Positions 40,301 through 49,619 of a DNA stretch of 64,000 nt are shown here, piece after piece (position 1 is the first letter of the stretch; every line of letters begins with the position of its first letter). The stretch is taken from positions 49,923,142-49,987,141 of the forward strand of contig CM056733.1 in NCBI GenBank assembly GCA_029844215.1, in the 5' to 3' direction. The DNA is from Przewalskia tangutica (lineage: Eukaryota > Streptophyta > Magnoliopsida > Solanales > Solanaceae). The notes under the pieces were generated by a model, which saw only the letters and a list, made by a program, of their open reading frames with translations, was not told where the DNA came from and searched no databases. Made by a program: the position numbers and the translations under genes.

Positions 40301-43300
40301 ACCATTATCCGTGGGACGACCTATTCGATCTGAGACATCTCCCATTGCTCTACATGTGAGAACACCAAAAGAGGGGAAGTTTTGAGTTTGAGAAACAAAA
40401 TATATTCACTGCTATAAAAGATATAGAGCACAACAAATGATAGAGGCAAACATCCTGTTAGGAGTAATGATAAACAAAATAAAAGAAAACATTCAGCAAC
40501 TGGCAAAAACATAAGGCGCATAAGGTTAGACCAACTCCTATTTGACTTGCAAGAAGGTTTTCTGAATAAACAATTGACAATTTCTTGGGTAACTTTTGAG
40601 GGATTTTTTGGAGAGACCAAACAAACTGTCAAGGCTTCTATAAAATAGTTATAAAGATGAAGTACACTGCACCAAGATTCATGCATGTACAGTACAACTA
40701 TGCCTCAGTCAATAGTTATAAAGATGAAGTACTAGCAGCCAAATGCATATATTACAGTACAACTAAGCCTCAGTCCCAAACAAGTTGGAACTAACCTTTT
40801 TCTTTTTTCTTTGATAAGTAGGAGGACATAGTTCTATATACACATGCTTTAAATCTGAACCAGAAATCTAACTGCAATGGATTGTCAGATTTATTTTTAT
40901 GAGAAAAAAATATATAAAAATTAGGCATTGTAACCCACCAAGAAGAAATACAGCTTTGCAGACTGACCTTGTGATAACTTCAGATGCCTCAGCGTCCCAT
41001 TGAAGGACACAGAATTTATATCTCTCTGTTGCAATGAAGAGAAGATCTTGTGTTTCACCCTGCCAGGATACACAGGGAACACGAAAACAGACATATTGAT
41101 AAAAGAAAATATTTTCTTGTGTCCGGTAAATTTAAAAGAATAAAATGAGTTACAGAATGAAAAGATATCAACTCACATGGGGACGGAAAAGCTCGAGTGT
41201 CGCGATTCTCCCATATATTGGCACATCTAACATAGGCTGCAGACAAATGCACTCATACTTTGTAATATTCTAGAACTGAAAAACACTTATCATTTTAATC
41301 AAGATTGGGACAAGGAAGAATAAGAGTCACTAATTCTTACATTTAACAGATAAATGAAAAGAAAAATAAAATATAACAACATACCCAGTGAACTCCCACA
41401 ACGTGGGGTAAGGGGTAAAATAAAATGGACAACAAAAATACCGGTGATTTAAAAGAGCGTGAAAAGAGAAAGGGGAGAACAAAAAGAAATTTTAACATAA
41501 AAATCCAAGGACTTTAGGCTATTGGAAATAAGGAACCATCGTTAACAAATAAGAAGTTGTATAGACTAGCCAAGGTGAGGGAGACGAGGGCTCGTGACTT
41601 GGATGAGGATGGCAAAGTACTGGTGGAGGACGCCCTTATTAGACGGAGGTGGTAGTCTTACTTCCATAAACTCTTGAACGAAGAAGAAGATAAAGACATT
41701 ATGCAATCTGGAGCAATCCAGAAGGTACCGGGATTTTGGGTATTGTAGAAGTATTATGGTTGAGGAGGTTAAGGGTGTTGTTCGCACGATGCGCAGGGGA
41801 CGAGCGATCGGGCCTGATGAGATCCCAGTTGAATTTTGAAAGAGCGCAGGCAGGGTAGGTTTGGAGTGGCTGACTGAGTTATTTAACGTCATTTTTAAGA
41901 CGACAAGAATGCTCAAAGAATGGAGGTGGAGTACAATGATTCCTTTGTACAAGAACAAAGGTGACATCCAGAGTTGCAACAATAATAGGGGTATTGCTAA
42001 GCCACACTATGAAAGTTTGGGAAAGGGTCGTGGAGAGGAGGGTGGTGTCTATTTCCGAGAATCAGTTTGGATTCATGTCAGGGCACATTCAACTACAGAA
42101 ATCATTCATCTTATTAGGAGGTTGGTGGAGCAGTATAGGGAGAGGAAGATAGACTTACATATAGTATTCATCGACCTCGAGAAGCATACGACAAAGTCCC
42201 TAGGGAGGTTCTATGGAGATGTTTGGAAGTTAGAGGTGTACATATGACGTACACTAGGGAGATCAAGGATATGTATGATGGAGCCAAGACTACGGTACGG
42301 ACAGTAAGAGGAGACTCGGAGCACTTTTCAGTGATGATGGGGTTGCACCAATGATCAATTCTTAGCACATTTTTATTTGTCTTGGTGATGGATGGACTGA
42401 CGCGACAAATTCAAGAAAAGGTGTCATGGTATATGTTATTCGCAGATGACATAGTCCCGATTGATGAGACTCGCAGCGGAGTGAACACGAAGCTGAAAAT
42501 TTGGAGACAGACTCTGGATTCTAAAAGGTTCAGTCTTAGTAGGACAAAGACAGAATACTTGGAGTGCAAGTTCAGTAACGTGAGCGATCATGAGACAGGC
42601 GTGAAGGTGAGACTTGATACTTAGGTCATTCCGAATAAAGGAAGTTTCAAGTATCTCGGGTCTATTATCCAAGGGAATGAAGAGATTGATGACGATGTCA
42701 CACATCGTATTGGTGCAGGGGATGAAATGAAGGCTCGCATCCGGAGTCTTATGCGATAAAAAGGTGTCACCAAAACTTAAAGGCAAGTTCTAAAGAGTGG
42801 TGGTTAGCCAACTATGTTGTATGAGGCAGATTGTTCAGTCAATCATCGCACATTCAAAAGATGGAAGTTGCGGAGATGAGGATGCTGAGATGGATGTGTG
42901 GGCATACGAAGAGGAATAGGATTAATAATGATGATATCCGGAATAGAGTGAGAGTGGTCTCGGTGGAGGATAAGATGTGGGAAGCGAGGTTGAGATGATT
43001 CGGACATGTGTATAGGAGAGACACAAATGTCCTAGCGCGGAGGTGTGAAAGGTTGGCTATGGACGAGTTCATGAGGGGTATAGGTAGGCCAAAAAAATAT
43101 TGAGAAAAGGTGATTAGACGGGATATGACGCAGGTGTAGCTTATTAAGGACATGACCTTAGATAGGGGGTTGTGGAGGACACAGATTAGGGTAGAAAGGT
43201 AGTAGGTAGTTGAGCGTAGTTCTACTTATGCTTACATACTAGTAGTTGTAGTATTATTATTGTAGCTCTGTGTAGCCTATCATATAGGCGCAATATTGTT

Positions 43301-46300
43301 TTATAGTTCCCTGTCCTTTGATTTCTGTTGCGGTATGTTCTTTCGTGTACTTCAATTATCTTATTTATCTATGATAGTTAATGCTTTTTTTTCAGAATGT
43401 TTTTTTATGGCTTATTCACTTTTGTTACTCTCATTTTCATATTGCTTTAAATTTCATGTCCGGATTTGACCGTTTCTTTTTATTTTGCCTTTTTCTTGAG
43501 CCAAGGGTCTTTCGGAAACAGTCTCTCTACCTACTAAGGTAGAGGTACGGTCTGCGTACATTCTACCCTCCCCAGACCCACGTTATGAGATTTCACTAGG
43601 TATGTTGTTGTATTGTTAACAAATAAATTACCCAAATACCGAGTGACAATTAAAACTAATATAAAATCTAGAACATGGCATCACATAGTTGAGCTAATTG
43701 ATGTGATTCTTTGAGTTAACAGGAAATCAACCGACCAACATCAAAATCTTGATGCCGTAACAATGATAGGACGGCCTGATTTCAAAAAATGAACATATCT
43801 CGAGTTGTGGAACACAGAATCAAGTGATTCAAAAAAATGAAAAATGAGACTCTGCATTACAAGATTTACTTATTCAAAAAATAAGCAAGTACCAACTTCA
43901 AAACAACTTAAAACGTGGTCCGAATCTGAACGTCAAAATGGGCAAACTTGCAAATGGGGCAGGTGTTCTTCTGAAGATTATCAAGTATAGAAGTTTCAAA
44001 AGTCATCATTTGTGATGAATTAACACGATGAAAAGCACTATGCTAAAATGACAGTAAAGTTTTTGTTCTACACCAAAATTAAATTAGAAACCTACCAAGA
44101 AAAGGAAATAAGAAGTCCCTTCTTGGAAAGAAATAATAAACCAACATAGAGAAGGAAACAAGAAAAAAGTTATATATTTGGAAGGAAACAAGAAACATGT
44201 CCTGTTCTTGAAAGGAATCTACAAACATGGGCTTCTTGAGCCACTTGGACATATTTAAACCAAATTTTTAGTTGCTTACTTTTTAGTCTTTATACCACAA
44301 ACAACCTCAGAGCTCTAACGTATCCTCTTTTCTTGGTAGTCTATGGTATAAAGACTCCATCAAGGAAAAATAAGTCTCCCCTCTCATTCCAATTCTAAGA
44401 AGCTTGGTCCAATAATGTGATGTTTTGATCACAGAATTATTTCATGAGTTTTTAAACTAGTTTTTCCTGAATCTTAATCTCAAGCAGTTTCACAGTCTTG
44501 TACCTCATGTACTTGAGCAATTGTCATAATTTCTAACTTAATATGATATACACCACGTGAAGGCGTTACTCAGGGATGTTCACCACAACACCTATACTTC
44601 CCTATACTGAGCATGTTTCCATCTCACTTTACACATGGTGTTGCACGAAATTCTTTAATAATAATTCTCCCTACTCTGCACCAATAAAACAATGTGATGG
44701 TGTCACTCGTCCAACCATACCAATCCCTCTTGGATACCTTATTTTGCAATTACTACTCTCCAAAAAGCCAGGATTTCATTGTTGAATCCCCTTAGCCATT
44801 TCAGTTAGAGTGTTTTGTTGAAGACTTTGGAATCCTTGACACCAAGGGATTCATACTTTATTTGAAGATGTGACCACTTTCCAATTCATTAGGTGAAACT
44901 GTTTTGTCTCACCCTTTGAATCACACAAAAGTTTCGTCCCAAACCCATTTTTTGGAGACAGTATGTGTATCCATTGACATGTGAGACATCAAATACTAAA
45001 CATTCTCTTGATTAATACCTCCTTGCTTCCTTTGGCCAAATATCTCTATTGTCATCACAATCTTTTCTCCACTTTTTCAATCACAGAGATTTCATACTAA
45101 GCAATCTATACATGACACTCCTATCAGCATCCTAGGTTCTTAAGAGATGTCCCCACCTTGTAATTGACCCTTGTTCTAGAAAACCATATCAAACAAATAA
45201 TTGTCATAAAGAATAAAGGATATGTATAAAGAAGTCTCAAGTGTGACAACCACGAAAGAGATACATAGAGTAACCTATAACCGCGGGTTAACACTAAAAC
45301 TTTGCCTGGAGGGTACATGAATACCCTATGAATATTCTAACCAAAAATCTAGAGATTCCAAGGTCAATCGTATTTGCAAGTGGTGTGTTACTAATTAATA
45401 ACACTAGTGATATCATCAATCAGAACTTGAAATTATGGAGAGGCATCCAAGATAGAAGCAGACACTGAAAGTTTAGCCTTAACAAGATGGACGGTTGTGT
45501 GATGACACTGGACATTGTAGTACAGAAATGCAAATATTTCAATATTTAAGTTCAATCTTCCAAGAGAATTGAATGATAGATGAAGATGTAATAATATAGA
45601 ACTAATAGGATGACAATGGAGAGTATTAAGCAATAAAAGATTCCTAACAAAGAGAAAGACAGGTTTTATAAAATAGTTATAGGACAAGTAATATCATACA
45701 GATGTGTGGTCACACAAAATTTGTCGGGATAAAAAACAATAACTTCTGCAAGAGGATGAAGTACAAAAGAGGATAAAATGAGAGATCGCCTAAGATAATT
45801 TAGCCATGTCCTATAATGTATGAAAAAATGACCTTTATCATGCAATTTCTAGAATTATTCTCTTTTTTTTTACAAAGTGCAGTTTTCTAGAACTGTTGTC
45901 AACTCAAAAAGCACACGTATTTACCATGTTGATTTTCACTAGAATAGATATCAAATGGAGAGAGACATCCAATCATGCAACTTGAAGACATATACTCTTT
46001 TGGGTTTAAGCATTTAATTAGGCTAATCGCAATTCAACTTTTCAAATTTAAATTATCCTTAAGCACCCAAATGTGTGGCCTAGTGGTCATTAAAGTGGGT
46101 TGAAAACCATGAGATCTCAGGTTCAAACGGAGGCAAAAACATTCGGCGATTTCTTCTCATCAACCAAGTCTTGGTTGACAGAGTTATCCGGCATTGTGTT
46201 GTGGGAGTTGGTAGGCATCTCGTGGTAGTCGAGGTTCACACAATTAAAATAGTGGATAACTGATTTCCTTTACAGTTGTTAACAATAGATGTCAGAATTG

Positions 46301-46716
46301 GACAAAATATGAGTAATTGCTTAGAGACATGTGATGCAAATAAAGAAGGAAAACTTGTTCACCTGTAAACCTTGGGGAGTGAGTAAATGAATCTCGATTC
46401 GAGTACATTTCCTAATAAAAATCAAATTGAGGAAAAGGTTAACATTTAGTAACCAAAGGAAAAATCAATAATTAAAGAAAAGAAAAATAAAAAAATACTC
46501 TGCAGCCGAGTGAGTTTAACAAAGGATTGTACAAATAAAAAATAAGGAATTAAAATTTAGTGCTCCAGCAAGTAGTAAAGTAGATGATTGGAGAGGGAAG
46601 GAAGGGGCATACGCAATGATAAGATTGAGCTCTTGAGGAGCGGTGAAATTGCCAACACAGGAATGTGTAACATTAGTTGGCTTGTGAGCCGTAACCACAT
46701 AGTTCCATACACTCAT
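22307..46716 (-). CDS. DDB1: UV-damaged DNA-binding protein 1 (DDB1), 19 coding exons
   Basis: Adaptor of CUL4-RING E3 ubiquitin ligases in the nucleus. It links CUL4 to DCAF receptors, acts with DET1 and COP10 in repressing light responses, and with DDB2 in UV damage recognition. The tomato orthologue is high-pigment-1. Exons: 46716-46613, 46411-46363, 41251-41177, 41059-40968, 40349-40298, 35205-35143, 35005-34956, 32996-32921, 32629-32420, 32248-32142, 32011-31903, 31188-30988, 30900-30685, 28994-28884, 26969-26694, 25127-24853, 24474-24123, 23325-23038, 22888-22307. All introns are GT-AG; 3,288 nt give 1,095 residues and a stop, close to Arabidopsis DDB1 length. It starts MSVWNYVVTAHKPTNV and ends VEELMKRVEELTRLH. 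The family has three beta-propellers (MMS1_N and CPSF_A domains) and a C-terminal helical domain. No frame breaks were seen, so it looks functional. Introns 2 and 5, about 5.1 kb each, are swollen by insertions. Confidence 0.96.
23922..23942. repeat. (GA)n microsatellite in DDB1 intron 17
   Basis: Uninterrupted AG dinucleotide run of about ten units. Confidence 0.9.
25264..25646 (+). mobile_element. Copia LTR fragment split by a MITE, DDB1 intron 15
   Basis: About 25333-25371 matches the mid-part of the short copia LTR at 35260-35380 (GGGCTCAATGTAAATAATG). After the MITE at 25374-25599 the LTR end follows (TTTATTTCTCACA, to about 25631), then a primer-site-like TGGTATCAAAGTGGG. The start of the LTR is missing. 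At about 25264-25289 a second LTR piece lies in inverted orientation, giving an imperfect ~22-bp stem with 25349-25371. A remnant of the family that also invaded intron 5. Confidence 0.75.
25374..25599. mobile_element. Stowaway-like MITE A (226 bp)
   Basis: Terminal inverted repeat begins CTCCCTCCGTCCCAATTTAT and is mirrored at the other end (AAATTGGAACAGAGGGAG). It is flanked by TA on both sides and has no coding sequence. Tc1/mariner-type non-autonomous element. Confidence 0.9.
27523..27778. mobile_element. Stowaway-like MITE B (256 bp)
   Basis: Same family as MITE A, TA-flanked, in DDB1 intron 14. The left terminus is expanded: CTCCCTCCGTC is followed by two further CCTCCGTC units, a small local amplification of the inverted-repeat tip. 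Confidence 0.9.
27938..28128. mobile_element. Stowaway-like MITE C (191 bp)
   Basis: TA-flanked, ends CTCCCTCCGTTCCATTTTAT and TTGGGACGGAGGAG. The interior differs from MITEs A, B and D, so it is a separate subfamily. DDB1 intron 14. Confidence 0.85.
28245..28440 (+). pseudogene. LINE 3'-end coding fragment, DDB1 intron 14
   Basis: A plus-strand frame from about 28250 carries the C-terminal pattern typical of plant L1 ORF2 (IPPCISWAAWKDKNSRCFED). It resembles the fragment at 29740-30060 and is antisense to DDB1. Short and frame-broken. Confidence 0.65.
29740..30060 (+). pseudogene. LINE 3'-end coding fragment, DDB1 intron 13
   Basis: The frame through about 29830-29960 reads IWWTVWRERNDRCFED-like sequence, then a KWNCILLFSWC-like segment, the usual end of plant L1 ORF2. 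Antisense to DDB1. Boundaries are approximate. Confidence 0.7.
31690..31745 (+). mobile_element. RTE/SINE-type 3' tail fragment, DDB1 intron 11
   Basis: CCCCAACTAGCTTGGGATTG followed by a GTAGTAGTTGTA tail resembles the tail shared by plant RTE elements and SINEs. A matching inverted fragment lies at about 40756-40790. Confidence 0.55.
33660..33875. mobile_element. Stowaway-like MITE D (216 bp)
   Basis: TA-flanked, begins CTCCCTCCGTCCCAATTTTT and ends AAATTGGAACAGAGGGAG. Same subfamily as MITEs A and B. DDB1 intron 7. Confidence 0.9.
34305..34640 (-). mobile_element. Solanaceae SINE fragments (tRNA-derived), DDB1 intron 7
   Basis: In reverse complement, GTGGCCTAGTGGTTAATGAA (box A-like) near 34513-34532 is followed by a GTCGAGGT-type body. 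The box B part is missing from this unit. On either side lie other pieces of the same SINE (about 34310-34370, and 34545-34600 with GGGTTTAAAT and a GTAGGTGATTTCT segment), so at least two copies are scrambled together. Confidence 0.7.
35255..35259. repeat. Target-site duplication GAACA (left)
   Basis: GAACA immediately before the LTR start. Repeated at 40191-40195. Confidence 0.92.
35260..35380 (+). repeat. 5' LTR of intron-5 copia (121 bp)
   Basis: TGTTAGAATAGG to TTTCTCACA. Confidence 0.93.
35381..35392 (+). other. Primer-binding site
   Basis: TGGTATCAGAGC, complementary to the 3' end of initiator-methionine tRNA, directly joined to the LTR. Confidence 0.9.
35970..40005 (+). pseudogene. 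Copia gag-pol polyprotein, broken
   Basis: Gag starts near 35970 (MSFECDVF). Two CCHC zinc knuckles of pattern C-x2-C-x4-H-x4-C lie at 36711-36752 and 36789-36830, a 78-bp duplication. Protease box WVVDSGASD is near 37055. A GAG-pre-integrase region around 37291-37570 has its second histidine replaced (RLGYPS). Integrase core is degenerate around 37570-37960. RT has an AFLHGDLEEK segment near 38885 and YVDD at 39137-39148. RNase H runs to about 40005. Several stops and frameshifts break it, so it cannot supply working enzymes. Confidence 0.92.
40050..40190 (+). repeat. 3' LTR of intron-5 copia (141 bp)
   Basis: TGTTAGAATAGG to TTTTTCACA, with 20 bp more than the 5' copy near its start. Confidence 0.93.
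40191..40195. repeat. Target-site duplication GAACA (right)
   Basis: Matches 35255-35259. Confidence 0.92.
41375..41425 (-). mobile_element. RTE tail fragment, DDB1 intron 2
   Basis: CATACCCAGTGAACTCCCAC and the following ACGTGGGG match, inverted, the tail of the RTE element at 43570-43617. A separate short remnant. Confidence 0.6.
41520..43617 (+). pseudogene. RTE-type LINE, 5'-truncated, DDB1 intron 2
   Basis: Plus-strand non-LTR retrotransposon, antisense to DDB1, with recognisable reverse transcriptase spread over several frames: EEWRWSTMIPLYKNKGDIQ-type sequence near 41915-41975, ENQFGFM near 42059, a VFIDLE segment near 42162, the catalytic FADD at 42439-42450, and KTEYLECKF near 42550. 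The downstream KGSFKYLGSIIQ region follows near 42640. The tail around 43535-43617 (ACCCTCCCCAGACCC...TTGTTGTATTGTT) is typical of plant RTE. The endonuclease part is missing. Multiple frameshifts and stops; inactive. The left boundary is approximate. Confidence 0.87.
46065..46255 (+). mobile_element. Solanaceae SINE (TS/SolS-like), DDB1 intron 2
   Basis: tRNA-derived SINE with box A-like GTGGCCTAGTGG near 46073 and box B-like GGTTCAAAC at 46120-46128, followed by the body (GGTGATTTCTTC-like, GTCGAGGTTCAC near the end). Not a functional tRNA: no acceptor-stem pairing is evident and the body continues well beyond tRNA length. Confidence 0.75.
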
Positions 46717-46870
46717 CTTCTTCTCCCCGCTATACCTACAAACCCTAACAAATATATGAGTTCAGTCACGTAGAACTGCATTTATACTATTGGCAGTCAA
46801 AATTTGTGAAGAGAAACATCTAGCATCTTGACAGACTTCAAACAAACTGCCAAACGACGTCGTTGTTTTG
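46717..46870 (-). promoter_or_regulatory. Putative DDB1 core promoter and 5' UTR
   Basis: Read toward the gene: palindrome AACGACGTCGTT (46864-46853) containing the GACGTC ACGT core, then CCAAT close to TATAAAT (46786-46780), then TCACGTAG (second ACGT core, about 46766-46772), then a telo-box, then the start codon at 46716. A transcription start about 30 bp below the TATA box would leave a 5' UTR of roughly 35-40 nt. ACGT cores are targets of light-responsive bZIP factors such as HY5 in plants. Regulation here is inferred from motifs only. Confidence 0.55.
46740..46748. promoter_or_regulatory. Telo-box AAACCCTAA
   Basis: Plus-strand AAACCCTAA, 24 bp upstream of the DDB1 start codon, a motif common near transcription starts of highly expressed plant housekeeping genes. 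Confidence 0.5.
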
Positions 46871-47394
46871 TTAAATTATGGTAGGGACCATAACCCTCTG
46901 TTGGACATAGAATTTTGTTCTTTTGGGAAAACAAAAAATAACATTTAGATGTCTCAATAAATACATATTTGAACATTAAGATATTGTATTAAGATCTGAA
47001 TATAAAATAATTATGTCTTTTTTTTTGCGACATCTAATATACAAAAGTTGTCTTTGTTTGAAAATTAATAAATATAAATTTTAAAAATTAATTTAATACG
47101 ATCAATAAAAAAAATGTTTCTTGGTGGGTGATGGTAATGGCTAGTGATGGTGGCTATGAGTGTCGATTGTGGATGGTATTAGCTAATGGTGATAGTTATA
47201 AGTAAGGCTGGCCAATTGGTCGGGACAACCCGATCCCGCCCCATTCCACCCCGTATCGCCTCATTTCGCTGGGTACATTAGGGGATAGGACTTGACTCTA
47301 GTTGGGTTCGAAATCGGGATAGGACAAGCGTATATCCCGTCGGTCCCGCGCCGTCCTGATCCCGTCTCGATCCGACCCCGGCCCCCGTCTCATT
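46871..47394. other. Upstream spacer of DDB1
   Basis: AT-rich to about 47110, then TGGTGATGG-type imperfect repeats. At 47208-47394 there is a GC-rich stretch built from GATCCCG, CCCCG and CGGGA motifs in both orientations, of unknown origin. No coding sequence was recognised. The gypsy LTR begins at 47395. Confidence 0.6.
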
Positions 47395-49026
47395 TGTTAC
47401 ACCCCGTATTCCAGGACATGTATATGAGAGCATACGTGAGAAAACAAGACTTTAAAGTTGGAACGAAAGAAAGAATTGTTTTTCCTAAGGAAAATCTTCC
47501 GAACCTCGTAAAGGAAAAAATTTATTAATTGGAATTTGGTTCTCAAATTTGGTATTTGAGACTTTTTGAATATATAAGAATTATGGATTTTTAAGTTCGG
47601 ATTTGGTCACGTGGGCCCACGGAAAAAATTTACGGTTTTGTGGGACCCACAATATTTTTCGATATTTTGGTCAATATGGACGTTTTTGGGGGATGAAATA
47701 TTTTCGGACCAATAGGAGGGTGACACGTGTCACCTCTCTCCTTTGACTTTGACTTTGGCTTGTCTTGAAATATTTTGAAGACAAGTGGACTTGTGGGTCC
47801 CACCCACACTTGTCCACCATCTTGACCCTACACTTGGATTGATCTCAACCCTTGGTTGCTCTATATATACACATAAGAGGTGTAAGACTTGTCTTCCAAC
47901 ACTTGGCCAAATTTCAACAAGAAATATATCTCCCTCCTTGGAGAAACTCTCGACCAAGGGCAAATATGGAAGACCAAAATTTCCAAATCTTCCAAGCTTA
48001 GTTTATTATACGAGATTAAGGTCTCTAACCAAGTGATTAGCAAGATTAAGCACCCTTAACCCCTAAATCTAGATTGGGCCGAAAATGGTGATGAAACCCT
48101 AGGGGTTTCCGTCGACTTTTTGGAAGCGAAACGTGAAGAGAAGTTGCTCCTAAGGTTGTAGGGGATACATATATGTGATTGGAACTTGAAGAAGTGGAGC
48201 GAAACGAAAACTGCGGACCAAAACTTAGCATTCTGCCCGGGACATTTTTGGGCACAAAATTGAGGTAAAAGTTCTTCTTCCTCCGCAGTAATTAGATATT
48301 ACTCATTGTTATAGTATATAGATGAACTTGTATTAAGGAAGATATGGAAAATAAGGTGTGCATGTACCATTTCCAATTTGAGGCCGAGACTAGGACTTTT
48401 CGGACCATTGGATTCGTTGATTTTTATTGTCGTCATCTACACTTGTCGCATGTTATATAATGAAGGAAATATTGTTGTTGATAGTTAATATAACTTATAT
48501 AACATGTTGGAATTTGATTTGGATTAAAAAGGAATTAAGGAAAATAGATTTGGATTTAAAGTATGTTGGCCGAGAATGGCCCTTAATGTTGGTAAATAAT
48601 GGACTGTTATAATATAGATTGTGGGGCAGAATTTTACACGTTCAGTTAGGCGTGTAATCCCTTTTGGCTAACTGTTGGTTGCGCCTTAAATGTGGCTTGT
48701 TGGTTGATGAATACGGGTCTTGGAAAAGGTGGAAAAGTACGTAGCAACAAAGGAAGTGCTGCCCAAATTTCTGTAGAATTAGAGGGCATTATTTGGTATA
48801 AGTCTTATACTAGAAAGTATGTTATTGATAGAAGTGCTATCGTCATTATAGGTTGAAGTACTACGTGTAGCATATTCTACTTGGAGGGTGGAATATAAGG
48901 TCGAAGTACATTGGAGCATATTGCTACTTGTCGTTTGGGTTAGTCGCCAACGAGGTATGTGAACTTCTTCCTTCTTTTGACATGATCATTTGAAAAGTTT
49001 ATGTGACTTGATTTTGGTGAGTCTAT
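47395..49026 (+). repeat. Gypsy LTR, first part (split by Athila element)
   Basis: Starts TGTTACACCCCGTATTCC. In reverse, the same family as 16419-17727. Its continuation is at 54908. Joined length is about 3.86 kb, and it breaks off near 57137 before an LTR end. ORFs within it show no recognisable product. Confidence 0.82.
49022..49026. repeat. Target-site duplication TCTAT (left)
   Basis: TCTAT before the Athila LTR, repeated at 54908-54912. Confidence 0.9.
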
Positions 49027-49462
49027 TGTTAGGCGTATTTTATATACATCTTTTGAGTCATTTTTAGTTAGTCTTTGGCCCATTTTCGTACAAATACGTG
49101 TCATGTTAGTATAGATTTTCTTTCTTTTGAGTCACGGTGGTTTAAAATGGCACATTGGCGAAAGAAAAAGAGGCGTAAACAGAGGTTCCAGAGCCAAAAG
49201 AGACGAAAAGTTGGCACCCCGGACGAAGGACAGGGCGGCGTCGTGGCGCCACTCTATCAGTGAAAGCAGCGCCACGGCGCCCAAAGATCTGACGAGTTGC
49301 ATGAGTTTCGGCGCCACGGCGCCGGTCTCACCAAATAGATACCATAGGATAGAAATTGGTAATTGAACACTAATCCCTGAGGACGATATTCGGTCTTACC
49401 CATACTATATTACTTGTCACGATACGTGCACTTGCGTTAAGCGTGTGGATAAATCGCTAACA
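49027..49462 (+). repeat. 5' LTR of Athila element (436 bp, internally deleted)
   Basis: Begins TGTTAGGCGTATTTTATATA and ends AAATCGCTAACA. It lacks about 830 bp present in the 3' LTR; the junction is after the GGCGCCGGTCT segment near 49330. Confidence 0.92.
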
Positions 49463-49468
49463 AGTTTT

Positions 49469-49487
49469 TGGCGCCATTATCGGGGAT
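49469..49487 (+). other. Primer-binding site (tRNA-Asp type)
   Basis: TGGCGCCATTATCGGGGAT, seven bases-class spacing after the LTR. Athila/Tat elements typically use TGGCGCCGTTGCCGGGGA, and two bases differ inside. Confidence 0.85.
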
Positions 49488-49619
49488 TTGCGTAGTTCAA
49501 TATCAATCTATCTATTCTAATTTCTAATTTGGTTTCTATTTTATTTTATTTTATTTTATTTGTGGAACCGTGCGCCGTGATCCGTTTGTTGATTTTGATC
49601 TATTTCAGGTATCTAGTTT

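Noticed and set aside
46065..46255. tRNA gene suggested by box A and box B motifs
   Set aside because: No cloverleaf pairing is evident and the sequence continues as a SINE body; a related decayed copy is at 34305-34640.
47785..48036. ORF in the gypsy LTR as part of a gene upstream of DDB1
   Set aside because: It lies wholly within LTR sequence shared in inverted form with other LTRs and has no known domain.
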